DNA of 64,000 nt from DASUAS01 sp963756895 (GTDB lineage: Bacteria; Actinomycetota; Acidimicrobiia; IMCC26256; DASPTH01). The notes under the pieces were generated by a model, which was not told the DNA's origin, searched no databases, and worked only from the letters and a program-made list of their open reading frames with translations. Below, one piece after another: positions 17,920-27,370 of the stretch (within the stretch, counting starts at the first letter, position 1; every line of letters starts with the position of its first letter). A program made the position numbers and the translations under genes. The stretch lies in the NCBI GenBank assembly GCA_963756895.1, contig CAVWPI010000007.1:434001-498000 (forward strand), written 5' to 3'.

Positions 17920-18929
17920 CCGCGATCACCAGCGTGACGTCCACGTTCGACGGCGCCGACGTCCGTCCGCTCACCGGCGCGTGCGGCGCCGAGGTGCACG
18001 GCGTCGATCTCGCCACCCTCGACGCCGACGGGTGGGACGCGATGTACGCGACCTGGCTCGAGCACCTCGTGCTGTTCTTCCCCGGCCAGTCGCTCGACGC
18101 CGACACCCACGTCGCGTTCGGCCGTCGCTTCGGGGAGCCGGAGATCCATCCCTACATCCCCAAGCGCGACGACGAGCACCCCGAGATCGTCGTGATCGAC
18201 ACCGTGGGTGGGGGCGCCGAGTTCTGGCACACCGACGTGACGTTCAGCCCCACCCCGCCGATGGCCTCGATCCTGCAGATGATCGTGAACCCGCCGCGCG
18301 GGGGCGACACGATCTTCACCAACCAGTACCTCGTGTACGAGTCGCTGTCCGCGCCGCTCCGCGCGTTCCTCGAGGAGCTCAGCGCGGTGCACACGGCCAG
18401 CACCTTCGGTCACCCGGAGCAGGAGGCCACGCACCCGGTCGTGCGGACGCACCCCGACACCGGGCACAAGTCGCTGTTCGTGAATCGCACGTTCACGTCG
18501 CACATCGCCGAGCTGCGCCGCACCGAGAGCGACGCGTTGCTCGACTACCTCTACTCGTGGTCGGAGCAGCCCGCGTTCCAGTGCCGGTACCGGTGGGACG
18601 AAGGCACCATCGGCATCTGGGACAACCGGTGCACGCAGCACTACGCGGTGCCCGACTACGAAGAGCGGCGCGTCATCGAGCGGGTGACCGTGATCGGCGA
18701 CGTCCCCGAAGGTGCGGCCGCACGTTGGGATCCGTACGAGGAGCGCCACGGCTACCAGCGCGGCACGCTCGCGGAGGTTCGGGCCATGGATCCGGACCCG
18801 CGCGGCGAACTCGATGTCGAAGTAGTCCGCCCGCCGATCACACCACGGATTCGACCTGGGGCCGGCGCCACAGTTGCGTCAGTGTTGCCGTGGTCCAGGT
18901 CGACGTGCGCACCGAGGCGTCCTCGGTGA
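17916..18929 (+). CDS. TauD/TfdA-family Fe(II)/2-oxoglutarate dioxygenase
   Basis: About 337 residues. Iron ligands are seen as HTD in EFWHTDVTFSPTP and the distal His in TQHYAVPDY; the 2-oxoglutarate Arg is in YEERRVIERVTV. The family hydroxylates taurine, aryloxyalkanoates, sulfate esters or similar compounds and splits them. The start ATG overlaps the TetR stop. The last 30 residues (after VEVVRPPITP) are unlike the family and run 92 bases into the convergent SGNH gene, so the natural end may be earlier, with a missed stop or indel near 18840. Regulated with the TetR and probably acting with the amidohydrolase. Confidence 0.85.
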   Translation: MTAITSVTSTFDGADVRPLTGACGAEVHGVDLATLDADGWDAMYATWLEHLVLFFPGQSLDADTHVAFGRRFGEPEIHPYIPKRDDEHPEIVVIDTVGGGAEFWHTDVTFSPTPPMASILQMIVNPPRGGDTIFTNQYLVYESLSAPLRAFLEELSAVHTASTFGHPEQEATHPVVRTHPDTGHKSLFVNRTFTSHIAELRRTESDALLDYLYSWSEQPAFQCRYRWDEGTIGIWDNRCTQHYAVPDYEERRVIERVTVIGDVPEGAAARWDPYEERHGYQRGTLAEVRAMDPDPRGELDVEVVRPPITPRIRPGAGATVASVLPWSRSTCAPRRPR

Positions 18930-19729
18930 GGTGCACCTTGTCGTCGAGCCGGACGGTGTGCACCGCACCGTCGTACGAGAGCTGCGACTGCCACCCGCCG
19001 TTGCTGTCGGACAACGCCCGCGTCCAGTCGACGGTCGCGATGCCGAACTGGTCGCCGTAGGCACGCGCGTGCTCGGCCAGCGCGGTCGTGACCTGGTGGC
19101 GCATCGGGAGGCTGAACCAGTCCTCCGCCGGCGGGTCGTCCGACGGTGACGGCGCCGCGGGCGGCGCCACCGCCCACACGACCTGGAGACCGCGCGCACG
19201 CGCGCTGGTGACGAGCGCCGCGCGCGGCGGCGTCCCAGGCGTCGTAGAACCGCTGGGAGCCGTAGGCCAGCTTCCCGGGGCCGCACGCGAAGGCGCACAC
19301 CCCCTCGAAGCCGATGACGACGGTGTCGACGTCGGGGTGCGCGGCGAGTCGGTCGGCGAGGACGTCGAGCGCCGACATGCCGTCGAGCGGGTCGAGGAGC
19401 CCCCAGCCGCTGCCGTGGGCGTCGTACACCTGGGCCGCCACGGCGTGCTGACCGAGCACCTCGGGCAGCTTGAAGAGACCCTGGGCGAGGTCGGAGTCGC
19501 CGACGGCCAGGATGCTGTGGTCACCGGGCGGTGCGGAACGGATCACCGGCGGGGCGATGCCGGTCGGCACGCCGCTCGCGTCGGTCAGCGGGCCCGGTGG
19601 TGTGCTCTGGGCCCCGGCCGGCGCGACGTTTGCACCCGCCACGACGAGGCTCACCAGGGCGAGCAGCGTGAGCCGGATGCCGAGGCCAGGACGCCGACGG
19701 CCGCGATGACGGGAGGGGGCGAAGGTCAC
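18838..19729 (-). CDS. Secreted SGNH/GDSL-type hydrolase domain protein, single frameshift
   Basis: An N-terminal signal sequence (basic RHRGRRR, hydrophobic IRLTLLALVSLVVAGANVA, then AGAQS) suggests export. The hydrolase block I reads ILAVGDSDLAQGLF with Asp after GDS, and the C-terminal catalytic region reads DKVHLTED, the D-x-x-H type. The frame is broken near 19220 in a GCGC-rich stretch; the second half (ALVTSARARGLQVVWAVAPP) continues in another frame to 18838. Such SGNH proteins are esterases or peptidoglycan/polysaccharide O-acyl enzymes. Convergent with TauD. The frameshift is probably sequence error; the exact substrate is unknown. Confidence 0.72.
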
Positions 19730-19795
19730 CCGAGGTGTTCGGTGCCGAGCCGCGGGGAGGATGCCTCCACGCCATGACGCTCGCTCGCAGTCGGT

Positions 19796-20185
19796 TCAGG
19801 CCGCCCGGGCGGCCGGGGCTGCGGCAGCTGCGGCGGCCTCGGGGGCCGTGTCCCCCGCACCGTCGAAGGCGGCCACGAGGCGGGAGCGGACACGCGGGCC
19901 GTCGGCGGCGGATACCTGGTTGGCCGCGAGCACACCGTCGACCATGTCGGCCACCACCTCCGCGAAGGGGCGGTCGCGCAGCCGGACCGAGACCACGGCA
20001 CCCGCGGGATAGCGCCGGATCGTGCGGGCGGCGCCGGCCACCCGGGGCGGCGACCGGAACGCGGGCACGCGGAGCCCCGCCTCGTGGGCGGCGGCGCCGA
20101 GTCGGCGCGCGGCGTCGGCGAAGCGGAGGGCGGGCAACTCGATGATGGTCTCGGTGACGGTCCGGTCGTTCACGGTCACCAGCAT
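19796..20185 (-). CDS. Conserved hypothetical protein (129 aa)
   Basis: A 129-residue soluble protein starting MLVTVNDRTVTETII, with an alternating strand/helix pattern and a low-complexity Ala tail (EAAAAAAAPAARAA). No family recognised and no catalytic motif or signal peptide seen. It is divergent from the MATE gene and separated from it by 78 bases containing a palindromic element. Real coding is supported by strong codon bias and by lack of a better frame, but not by homology. Confidence 0.5.
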   Translation of the reverse strand: MLVTVNDRTVTETIIELPALRFADAARRLGAAAHEAGLRVPAFRSPPRVAGAARTIRRYPAGAVVSVRLRDRPFAEVVADMVDGVLAANQVSAADGPRVRSRLVAAFDGAGDTAPEAAAAAAAPAARAA

Positions 20186-20232
20186 CGCAGGGGGGTGTGA
20201 CAGTTATCCCGGCCGCCCGTCCACCCGGTTCT

Positions 20233-20271
20233 GGCGTCACCCGTGCGTCACTATGGCGCACCAGTGACGCC
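20233..20271. repeat. 39-bp double-stem palindromic element, copy A
   Basis: Outer arms GGCGTCAC/GTGACGCC, inner arms GTGCGTC/GGCGCAC (6 of 7), loop ACTAT. The same architecture occurs at 59338-59376 with identical length and 29 of 39 identical bases, differences lying in loops and linkers. Here the right outer arm contains the GTG proposed as the MATE start. Confidence 0.7.
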
Positions 20272-21592
20272 GAAACGGACAGGACGAACCTACGACCGGG
20301 AGATCGCCCGCCTGGCCGTGCCCGCACTCGGCGCGCTGGCGGCGGAGCCGCTCTACCTCCTGGCGGACACCGCCATCGTCGGGCACCTCGGCACCCGCCC
20401 CCTCGCCGGCCTCGCGGTGGCGGGGTCGGTGCTCACCGCCGCGTTCAGCGTCTTCAACTTCCTCGCGTACTCGACGACCGCGGGTGTCGCCCGCCAGCTC
20501 GGCGCCGGCCACCGGAAGGACGCGGCAGAGAGCGGCGTCGACGGGTGCTGGCTCGCGGTGGGACTCGGCCTGCTGCTCACGGTGCTGGGCGTGGTGCTGG
20601 CGCCCGTGATCGTCGACGTGATGGGCGCGTCGACGAGCGTGACACCGCTCGCGGTCACCTACCTGCGCATCAGCATTCTCGGCGCGCCGGCGCTCCTCCT
20701 CGCGCTCGCGGGCGCCGGCTACCTGCGCGGCATGCAGGACACCACGACCACGCTCGTCATCGCGGTGCTCGCCAACGCCGTCAACCTCGTGGTCGAGCTC
20801 CTCTTCGTGTACGTGCTCGACCTCGGCATCGAGGGCTCGGCCTGGGGCACGGTCCTCGCGGAGTACGGCGCCGCGATCGCGTACGTCGTGATCGTCGCCC
20901 GCGCGGTGCGGCGGGCCGACGCGTCGGTGCGTCCACGTCCCGCGGGGGTGCGCGCCAACGCGACGGTCGGCAGCAGACTGGTCGTGCGCACCGCGTCGCT
21001 CATCGTCGCGCTGCTCACCGCGACCGCGATCGCCTCACGCATCAGCGACGACGCGGTCGCCGCGCACCAGATCTGCATGCAGATCTTCCTGTTCCTCGCG
21101 CTGTCACTCGACGCGCTCGCGATCGCCGGGCAGGCGATGGTCGGACGGTTCCTCGGCGCGTCCAGCACCCGCGACGCGCGTGCCGTCGGGCGGCGGCTCC
21201 TCGAGTTGGGCGTCGTCGTCGGCGTGGTGTTCGGGCTCGCGGTCGTGGCCCTGCGGCCCTGGCTCGCCGGCGTGTTCACGAACGACGCGGGAGTACGCCA
21301 TCTCGTGCTCGAAGTCCTCTGGATCGTCGCCGTGCTGCAGCCGATCGCGGCGATCGTGTTCGTGCTCGACGGTGTGCTCATCGGCGCCGGCGACGCCGGC
21401 TACCTGGCGCTGGCGATGCTGGTGGCGACGATCGGCGTGTATCTCCCGGCCGCGCTGCTCGTCGCCGTCCTCGACGGCGGCCTGCTCTGGCTGTGGGCCG
21501 CGATCGCGCTCTGGATGCTCGCCCGCTTCGTGGGCATGGCCGGTCGCTTCCGCACCACCCGCTGGCAAGTGGAGGGCGCCACCCGCGCCTGA
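20264..21592 (+). CDS. MATE-family multidrug/metabolite efflux transporter
   Basis: About 442 residues with roughly twelve hydrophobic helices in two repeats of six, e.g. around residues 40-60, 80-105, 120-140, 155-175 and the C-terminal half from 240. DinF-like features include ALAAEPLYLLADTAIVGHLG in helix 1 and YLRGMQDTTT. MATE proteins export cationic drugs or metabolites using Na+ or H+. GTG 20264 is preferred because the sequence before it is not family-like; a GTG at 20243 is possible. The start lies within palindromic element copy A, which could hide or expose the start codon. No regulator is adjacent. Confidence 0.88.
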   Translation: MTPKRTGRTYDREIARLAVPALGALAAEPLYLLADTAIVGHLGTRPLAGLAVAGSVLTAAFSVFNFLAYSTTAGVARQLGAGHRKDAAESGVDGCWLAVGLGLLLTVLGVVLAPVIVDVMGASTSVTPLAVTYLRISILGAPALLLALAGAGYLRGMQDTTTTLVIAVLANAVNLVVELLFVYVLDLGIEGSAWGTVLAEYGAAIAYVVIVARAVRRADASVRPRPAGVRANATVGSRLVVRTASLIVALLTATAIASRISDDAVAAHQICMQIFLFLALSLDALAIAGQAMVGRFLGASSTRDARAVGRRLLELGVVVGVVFGLAVVALRPWLAGVFTNDAGVRHLVLEVLWIVAVLQPIAAIVFVLDGVLIGAGDAGYLALAMLVATIGVYLPAALLVAVLDGGLLWLWAAIALWMLARFVGMAGRFRTTRWQVEGATRA

Positions 21593-21638
21593 TGTGACGC
21601 CCGGTTGCATCCGGGCGACGACTCGCTAGCGTTCGGAC

Positions 21639-22531
21639 GTGCCCTCGTCGCCCGAGAAGCCCCTCCGCCTCGTCGGCGAGGACGCCGGGGGATCGGCGAC
21701 GGCACCGGTCGCCTCCGTCCCCGACGAACCGGTGCCCCTCGACGACCTGCTGCGGGTCGACGCCTGGGGCCGCAGCGAGCCCGTGCGCGCGCTCGCCCGC
21801 ACCCTCTACGAACCGGTGTATCGCCACTGGTTGCGCGCCGGAGTGGGAGGGGCTCGAGCACGTTCCCCTCGACGGTGGCGCGTTGCTCGTGGCCAACCAC
21901 GCGGGTGCGATCCCGTCCGACGCCCCCGTCGTCATGCACGGCATCGAGACCGAGTTGCTGCGCCCGGTCTACGGCCTGGCCGAGAACCTCTTCCGCCAGC
22001 TGCCTGTCCTCGGAACGCTGTGGTCGCGCGCCGGCGGCGTGCCCGCGCATCCCGACAACGCCTACCGCCTCCTGCACGACGACGGCCAGCTCGTCCTCGT
22101 GTTCCCCGAGGGCACCAAGGCCACCGGCAAGCTCGTGCGCGATCGCTACCAGCTCCGGCGCTTCGGCCGGGGCGGCTTCGTGGAGATCGCCATGCGCGCC
22201 GGGTGTGCCGATCGTGCCGATGGCGATCGTCGGCAACGAGGAGGCGATGCCGATCCTCTGGAAGAGCGCGCGGCTCGCCAAGCTGCTCGGCCTCCCCTAC
22301 TTCCCCATCACCGCCAACCAGTTCGTGTACGGCCCGCTGCTCGGGTACGTCCTCCCGTTGCCGGCGAAGTTCCGCATCCGCGTGCTGCCGCCGATCACCT
22401 TCGACGTCGAGCCCGGCCTCGCCCGCTACAACCGCGGCATGGTGATGGAACAGGCGGAGCGCATCCGATCGCTCATCCAGTCGGAGGTCGACGACCTGCT
22501 GCGCAATCGCCGCAGCGTCTGGCGGGGCTGA
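21639..22531 (+). CDS. PlsC-type acyltransferase, two frameshifts
   Basis: Probable lysophospholipid or glycerolipid acyltransferase acting at the membrane. Catalytic motifs are visible: NHAGAIPSDAPV (the HX4D-like block) and FPEGTKATGK (EGT block), then VPMAIVGNEEAMPILW and PITANQFVYG. The frame changes twice: near 21840, after YRHWLRAG, and near 22200, after EIAMRAG. The three pieces fit one protein of about 297 residues starting at GTG 21639. The next gene starts 5 bases after the stop, so the two are probably co-transcribed; in actinobacteria this acyltransferase is often paired with the epimerase-type gene that follows. Indels look like sequence error. Confidence 0.78.
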
Positions 22532-22535
22532 GCCC

Positions 22536-23583
22536 GTGCGGGTCCTCGTCACCGGCCTCGGAACGTTCTGGGGTAGCCGCATCGCGCAGGCACTCGAGCA
22601 ACGCGACGACGTCGAGCTCGTAGTCGGCGTCGACACCCGCGAACCGCGGCTGCCGCTCGCCCGTACCGAGTTCGTGCAGGCCGACGCGTCGTACTCGATC
22701 CTGCGGCGCATGGTGCGCGCCACACAGGTCGACACCGTGCTGCACACCCACCTCGAAGTCGACTCCACCCGCACGAGCAGCCGACGGCTGCACGAGGTCA
22801 ACGTGATCGGCACCATGAACCTGCTCGCGGCCGCCGCGGCCGAGGGCAGCGCGGTGCGCAAGATCGTGCTGAAGACGTCGACCCTGGTGTACGGGTCGAA
22901 CTTCGCCGATCCCTACTTCTTCCGCGAGACCGACCCGTCGCACGCACCCGCCCACCACGCCGGTCGAGCGTTCGTTGCTGGAGGTCGACGTGCTGGTCGG
23001 CGACTTCGCCGAGGACCACCCCGAGGTGGCCGTCACCTCGTTGCGCTTCGCCAACGTGCTCGGCGACGACGTGACCACCGTGTTCTCGCGCATGCTGCGC
23101 ATGCCCGCGGTCCCCGAGGTGTTCGGCTACGACCCGCGCCTGCAGTTCGTGCACGAGGACGACGTGACCCGCGCCCTCGCGCACGCGACCGCGCCCGACC
23201 GCCCGGGGACGTTCAACGTCGCCGGACCGGGCACCATCACGTGGAGCGAGGCGTGCCGGGCGGTGGCGCGCCGCCGGCTGGCGATGCCGCCGGTGTTCAC
23301 CGGCGCGGCCAGGGTGCCGCTGCGACTCCTGCGGGTGATCGACATCCCGCCGGAGGTCCTCAGCCTGCTGCGCTACGGACGCGGGGTCGACACCAGCGCG
23401 TTCGTCGACACCGGGTTCGAGTACCGCTACACCACGCCGGCGACGGTCGAGGCGTTCGCGAAGGCTCGCCGTTTGGAACGCGTCGTCGGCACGCCGCCCG
23501 AGTACGAGTACGAGCGCGACGTCGAGGACTTCCTCCGCAACTCGCGTCGCGCGTCGGTGAGCCCCGAGGCGCTGACGGCGTAG
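22536..23583 (+). CDS. NAD-dependent epimerase/dehydratase-like extended SDR, single frameshift
   Basis: Starts GTG 22536 with the Rossmann motif VLVTGLGTFWGSRIAQAL. Later blocks are KTSTLVYGSNFADPYF, LRFANVLGDDV, DPRLQFVHEDDV and FNVAGPGTI. The usual YxxxK catalytic pair is not evident at its normal place (VYGSNFADP), as in other members of this lipid-associated subgroup. The frame shifts near 22955-22975 in CCACCACGCC; the continuation TPVERSLLEVDVLVGDFAED is in another frame. Total about 349 residues. Adjacent to the PlsC-type gene, so a role in lipid or cell-envelope metabolism is plausible; substrate unknown. Confidence 0.75.
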
Positions 23584-23613
23584 AAGCGCTCACTACGCAA
23601 CCTCGGGGTCGGG

Positions 23614-24241
23614 CTAGCTGAAGAACTGGGTCTCGAACTCCCGGCGGCGCTCGTCCCACTCTTCGCGGGTGATCGCGTAGCGCACGTGGTCCTCCCACGT
23701 GCCCTGGATCTGCAGGAAGCGAGTGGCGGTGCCCTCGTCGCGCAGGCCGAGCTTCGCCGCGACCCGCCGGCTCTTCGAGTTGCGAGGAACGATCGCCGCC
23801 TCCATGCGGTGCAGGCCGAGCTCCTCGAAGCCGTAGCGCATCACGATCGCGACCGCGTCGGGCGTGTAGCCGCAGCCGGCGTACCGCTCGTCGACCCAGT
23901 AGCCGATGAAGCACGACTGGAACGGCCCCGCAGCACGCTGCCGAGGCTCACCTCGCCGATGAGGGTGCCGTCGAGCAGGAAGGTGCCGAAGCCGTAGGCG
24001 CTGTCGAACTGCCGTTGCCGGTCCCACGCGCCGCAGCGGGCCCGGAACGCCTCCCGGTCGACGACGGGATCGCGCGTGCCCGGGCTCGGGGAGCGGCTCC
24101 CAACGCTCGAGCCAGTCGCGGCTGCGGAGTGCGGATCTCGCGCCAGGCGTCGTGGTCGCGCACCTCGAGCGGCCGGAGCATCACCCGCGGGCCGACGAGA
24201 GCCGAGTCGCGACGTCCTCTCACCGGGCGAAGGTTATTCAT
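23614..24241 (-). CDS. GNAT-family N-acetyltransferase (RimJ/RimL-like), multiple frameshifts
   Basis: Reconstructed from three frames: start VMLRPLEVRDHDAWREIR, middle YGFGTFLLDGTLIGEVSLGS, end FIGYWVDERYAGCGYTPDAV then LHRMEAAIVPRNSKSRRVA. These are the substrate-side helix, central strands and the acetyl-CoA-binding stretch of RimJ-type acetyltransferases that modify N-termini of ribosomal or other proteins. Frame changes lie near 24110-24125 and 23935. Start ATG 24241. It is divergent from orn. Damage at several points within 630 bases makes either poor sequence quality or decay possible; I favour the former because all family blocks survive. Confidence 0.65.
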
Positions 24242-24259
24242 TACCCTGACCCGGTGCCC

Positions 24260-24844
24260 ATGAACGGTGAGCAACGCGGCTGGTGTGGCTCGATCTCGAG
24301 ATGACCGGCCTCGACGTCGAGCGTCACGTGATCGTCGAGATCGCGGCGCTCGTCACCGACGACGACCTCGAGCCCGCTCGACGACGGCATCGACCTCATC
24401 GTCCACCAACCCCCGAGTGCGCTCGCCGAGATGGACGACTTCGTCCGCACCATGCACACCAAGTCGGGGCTGCTCCCGGAGATCGAGGCCGTCGACGCTC
24501 TCGCTCGCCGACGCCGGCGCGCAGGTGCTCGAGTACGTGCGCGGCCACGTCGGCGAGGGCAGCTCGCCGCTGTGCGGCAACTCGATCGGCGTCGACCGGC
24601 GCTTCCTCGACCGACAGCTCCCCGAGCTCGACCGCTTCCTGCACTACCGCAGCATCGACGTGTCGAGCTTCAAGGAGCTCTGTCGCCGCTGGTACCCCGT
24701 CGTCTACAAAGGCCGCCCGGGCAAGGCCGAGACCCACCGGGCGTTGGCCGACGTGCAGGAGTCGATCGCCGAGCTGCGCTACTACCGCGAGCACATGCTC
24801 CGCGAGCCGCGCCGGCGCCCACGCCTTCGCCGACCGACGACTGA
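24260..24844 (+). CDS. orn: Oligoribonuclease, several frameshifts
   Basis: A 3'-5' exonuclease of the DEDD family that degrades 2-5-mer RNAs, including pGpG. Motif I reads VWLDLEMTGLD, then VIVEIAALVTD, FVRTMHTKSGL, CGNSIGVDRRFL, HYRSIDVSSFKEL and HRALADVQESI, all standard Orn blocks in order. They lie in three frames, with shifts near 24275 (CGCGGC), 24370 (CCCGCTCG) and 24500 (GCTCTCGCTC). The end is uncertain; a last shift near 24805 to a stop at 24844 fits best. Orn is usually essential in actinobacteria, which argues that these indels are sequence errors. The GGDEF-EAL protein at 55519 would make the pGpG that Orn clears. Confidence 0.8.
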
Positions 24845-24848
24845 GCGG

Positions 24849-25946
24849 CTACCCCAGGAGCTCGCGCAGCGCGCCGAGGAGGGTGGTGACCGACCGGTCG
24901 CGCGCGGAGTGGCCCATGAGGCCGATGCGCCAGGCCTGACCGGCGAACGTCCCGAGACCGCCACCGACCTCGATGCCGTAGGTGGTGAGCAGCGCCTTGC
25001 GCAGCGTGGCGTCATCGGCGCCGTCGGGGAGCCAGGCGGTCGTGAGCTCGGGGAGGCGATGGCCCTCGGGCACGACCAGGCGGAAGCCGAGGCCGGGCAG
25101 CTCGTCCTGCAGCCGGGCGCCGACGGCTCGGTGACGGGCCCACGCCGCTTCGAGACCCTCGTCGAGGACCGCGCCGAGCGCGGCGTGCAGCGAGCACACC
25201 ATCGAGACCGGCGCAGTGTGGTGGTACACCCGGCTGGCGCCGTCGACGTAGTTGGCGATCAGCGACACGTCGAGGTACCAGGACTGCGGCGGCAGGGCGC
25301 GGGTCTGGATCCGCTCCACCGCGCGCGGCGAGAAGGTGACGGGCGAGAGGCCCGGGGGCACGCCGAGGCACTTCTGGGTGCCGGAGTAGGCGGCGTCGAC
25401 GTTCCAGCCGTCGATCTCGACCGGGATGCCGCCCAGCGACGTGACCGTGTCGACGAGCAGCAGTGTGTCGGTGTCGCGGAGCGCGGCGAGCGGCGCGACG
25501 TCGTTCTCCACCCCGGTCGACGTCTCCGCGTGCACGACCGCGACCAGGCGGGCGTCGCGGTGCTCCCGCTGGGCGTCGAGGAGGCGCTGGGGGTCGAGCG
25601 GGAGGCCCCACTCCTCGTCGACACGCACGACGTCGGCGCCGCACCGGCGCGCCACCTCGCACATGCGCTCGCCGAACACCCCGTTGACCCCGACGATCAC
25701 GGTGTCGCCCGCCTCGACCAGGTTGACGAAGCACGCCTCCATGCCCGCAGATCCGGTGCCGCTCACGGGGAAGGTCAGCGTGTTCTCGGTGCGGAAGACG
25801 GTGCGCAGGCGCGCCATGGTCTCGTCCATGATCGCGATGAACTCGGGATCCATGTGCCCGAGCATCGGTCGGGAGAGCGCGGCGACCGCTTCGGGATAAG
25901 GATTCGACGGGCCGGGCCCGAGCAGCAGACGATCCGTGATGGGCAT
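24849..25946 (-). CDS. Class V PLP-dependent aminotransferase (alanine/serine-glyoxylate type)
   Basis: A 365-residue aminotransferase. The N-terminus RLLLGPGPSNPYPEAV, the substrate block FPVSGTGSAGMEACF, LVDTVTSLGGIPVEIDGW and the PLP lysine in AYSGTQKCLGVPPGLSPV match alanine-glyoxylate/serine-glyoxylate aminotransferases. ATG 25946 is the natural start. In-frame codons continue upstream to 26069 without a stop, but that stretch (ECLLEVRQLLQHWFS) is the likely C-terminus of the upstream small protein. Convergent with orn. Probable role in glyoxylate, serine or alanine metabolism. Confidence 0.88.
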   Translation of the reverse strand: MPITDRLLLGPGPSNPYPEAVAALSRPMLGHMDPEFIAIMDETMARLRTVFRTENTLTFPVSGTGSAGMEACFVNLVEAGDTVIVGVNGVFGERMCEVARRCGADVVRVDEEWGLPLDPQRLLDAQREHRDARLVAVVHAETSTGVENDVAPLAALRDTDTLLLVDTVTSLGGIPVEIDGWNVDAAYSGTQKCLGVPPGLSPVTFSPRAVERIQTRALPPQSWYLDVSLIANYVDGASRVYHHTAPVSMVCSLHAALGAVLDEGLEAAWARHRAVGARLQDELPGLGFRLVVPEGHRLPELTTAWLPDGADDATLRKALLTTYGIEVGGGLGTFAGQAWRIGLMGHSARDRSVTTLLGALRELLG

Positions 25947-25956
25947 GCGCGGGAGC

Positions 25957-26358
25957 CTACGCGTGCCGTACCTCTCGTCTTGGCGGCGCGTCAGGCGCGG
26001 CGCGAGGACAGAGAACCAGTGCTGGAGGAGCTGGCGCACCTCGAGCAGGCATTCGTCGCCCGCGGTCATGCCGCGCGCGACCTCGGCGGCGGCGCCGCGC
26101 CACGTGCGTGACGTCGTCGTCGGGGAGCTCCATGCCGTCGCCCTCGGCGGCGCGTTGCACGGTCTGGGCGGCGTCCCACGCGGCGCGGGCCGCGTGACGC
26201 GTGCGGTGCGAGTGACGGAGGGCGCGGTCGATGGCGATCGTCGCGTGCCAGGCGTCGACTTCGTCGCCCGCGGTGTCGCTCGCGAGCGACCGCGCGACGG
26301 CGTGGATGTCGTCGGCGGTGAGCTGCTTCAGGGCGGCGTCGAACTCCGTGAGCTCCAT
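25957..26358 (-). CDS. Conserved small helical protein of unknown function, probable frameshift
   Basis: From ATG 26358 the protein begins MELTEFDAALKQLTADDIHAV and continues as an all-helical, His- and Arg-rich domain (HATIAIDRALRHSHRTRHAAR; WDAAQTVQRAAEGDGMELPD). After DDVTHVAR the frame turns into low-quality Arg-rich sequence. The alternative frame (GAAAEVARGMTAGDECLLEV, then RQLLQHWFSVLAP) is far more protein-like, so a shift near 26085-26095 in CGCCGCCGCC is likely. That corrected frame has no stop before the aminotransferase start, so the true end is unclear. No known function; it lies between ppx and the aminotransferase on the same strand. Confidence 0.5.
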   Translation of the reverse strand: MELTEFDAALKQLTADDIHAVARSLASDTAGDEVDAWHATIAIDRALRHSHRTRHAARAAWDAAQTVQRAAEGDGMELPDDDVTHVARRRRRGRARHDRGRRMPARGAPAPPALVLCPRAAPDAPPRREVRHA

Positions 26359-26441
26359 ACCCCACATTTTCGACACACCGAGGGGTCGAGTTGGGGGATT
26401 TCCGGGGTCGGGCCGCGCAATTCCGTGTGAACGGCCGGCTT

Positions 26442-27370
26442 CTAGACCTGGCTGCGCACCAGACCGTCGAGGATGTCGGCCTCGCTGACCAGCATCTCGT
26501 CGAACCCGAGCACCCGGAAGATGCCGACGAGCACGGAGGTGCCACCCACGATCACGTCGACCCGTCCGGGCTCGAGCCCGGGGTTGTGCGCGCGCTGTGC
26601 CGCGTTCTCGGTGGCGAGCGTGCGGAACACGTCCTCCGCCGCCTCGCGCGTCAACACGAAGTGGTGGATCTTCTCCGGGTCGTACTCGGGCAGGCCGAGC
26701 TCGATCGCGGCCACGGTGGTGACGGTGCCCGCGAGTCCCACGAGGGTTGCCGCGTCGGCTGCACCAGGAATGACGCGCGGCACCTCGGCGACGAGGTCGC
26801 GCACCGCGGCGACCGCGTTCGAGAGCTCCTCGGGCGCGGGTGGGTCGGACTCGAGGTACTGCTCGGTGATGCGCACGCACCCCATGTCGAGTGACACGAG
26901 TCCGGTGGGCGTGTCGGTGCCGAGCACGAACTCGGTGGAGCCGCCGCCGATGTCGACCACGAGATACGGGCCGGGGGCGTCGAGGTCGGCGGTGGCGCCG
27001 AGGAACGAGAGCGCGGCCTCCTCGTCACCCGAGAGCAGTGCGGGGGTGACACCCAACGCGTCGTGCGCGGCGGTGAAGAACTCGTCGCGGTTCGACGCGT
27101 CGCGTGCCGCGCTGGTGGCGGTGGCGCGCACCTCGGTGACGCCGTACTCGTCGAGCGCGACGCGGTACTCGCTCAGCACCGCGGTGGTGCGCTCGATCGC
27201 TTCGGGCGCCAACGCGCGCGCGTGCGGTCGACGCCCTGACCGAGGCGCGTGATGCGCATGCGACGGTCGAGCGGGACGAGCTTGGCGTCGCGCGGCGAGG
27301 CGCCGTCGACGTCGGCCACGAGGAGGCGGACCGAGTTGGTGCCGATGTCGACCGCGGCCACTCGCTTCAC
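26442..27370 (-). CDS. ppx: Ppx/GppA-family exopolyphosphatase, single frameshift
   Basis: Hydrolyses polyphosphate and/or pppGpp. Motifs: VAAVDIGTNSVRLLVADVDG (phosphate 1), LVVDIGGGSTEFVLG (phosphate 2) and VGLAGTVTTVAAIELGL, giving the ASKHA fold at about 309 residues, the short actinobacterial form. The start GTG 27370 overlaps the DUF501 stop by three bases. After GQGVDRTRA a shift near 27215 inside GCGCGCGCGT moves to the frame that reads LAPEAIERTTAVLSEYR. Last in the conserved order eno, ftsB-like, DUF501, ppx. The shift in a GC dinucleotide run suggests sequence error. Confidence 0.85.
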
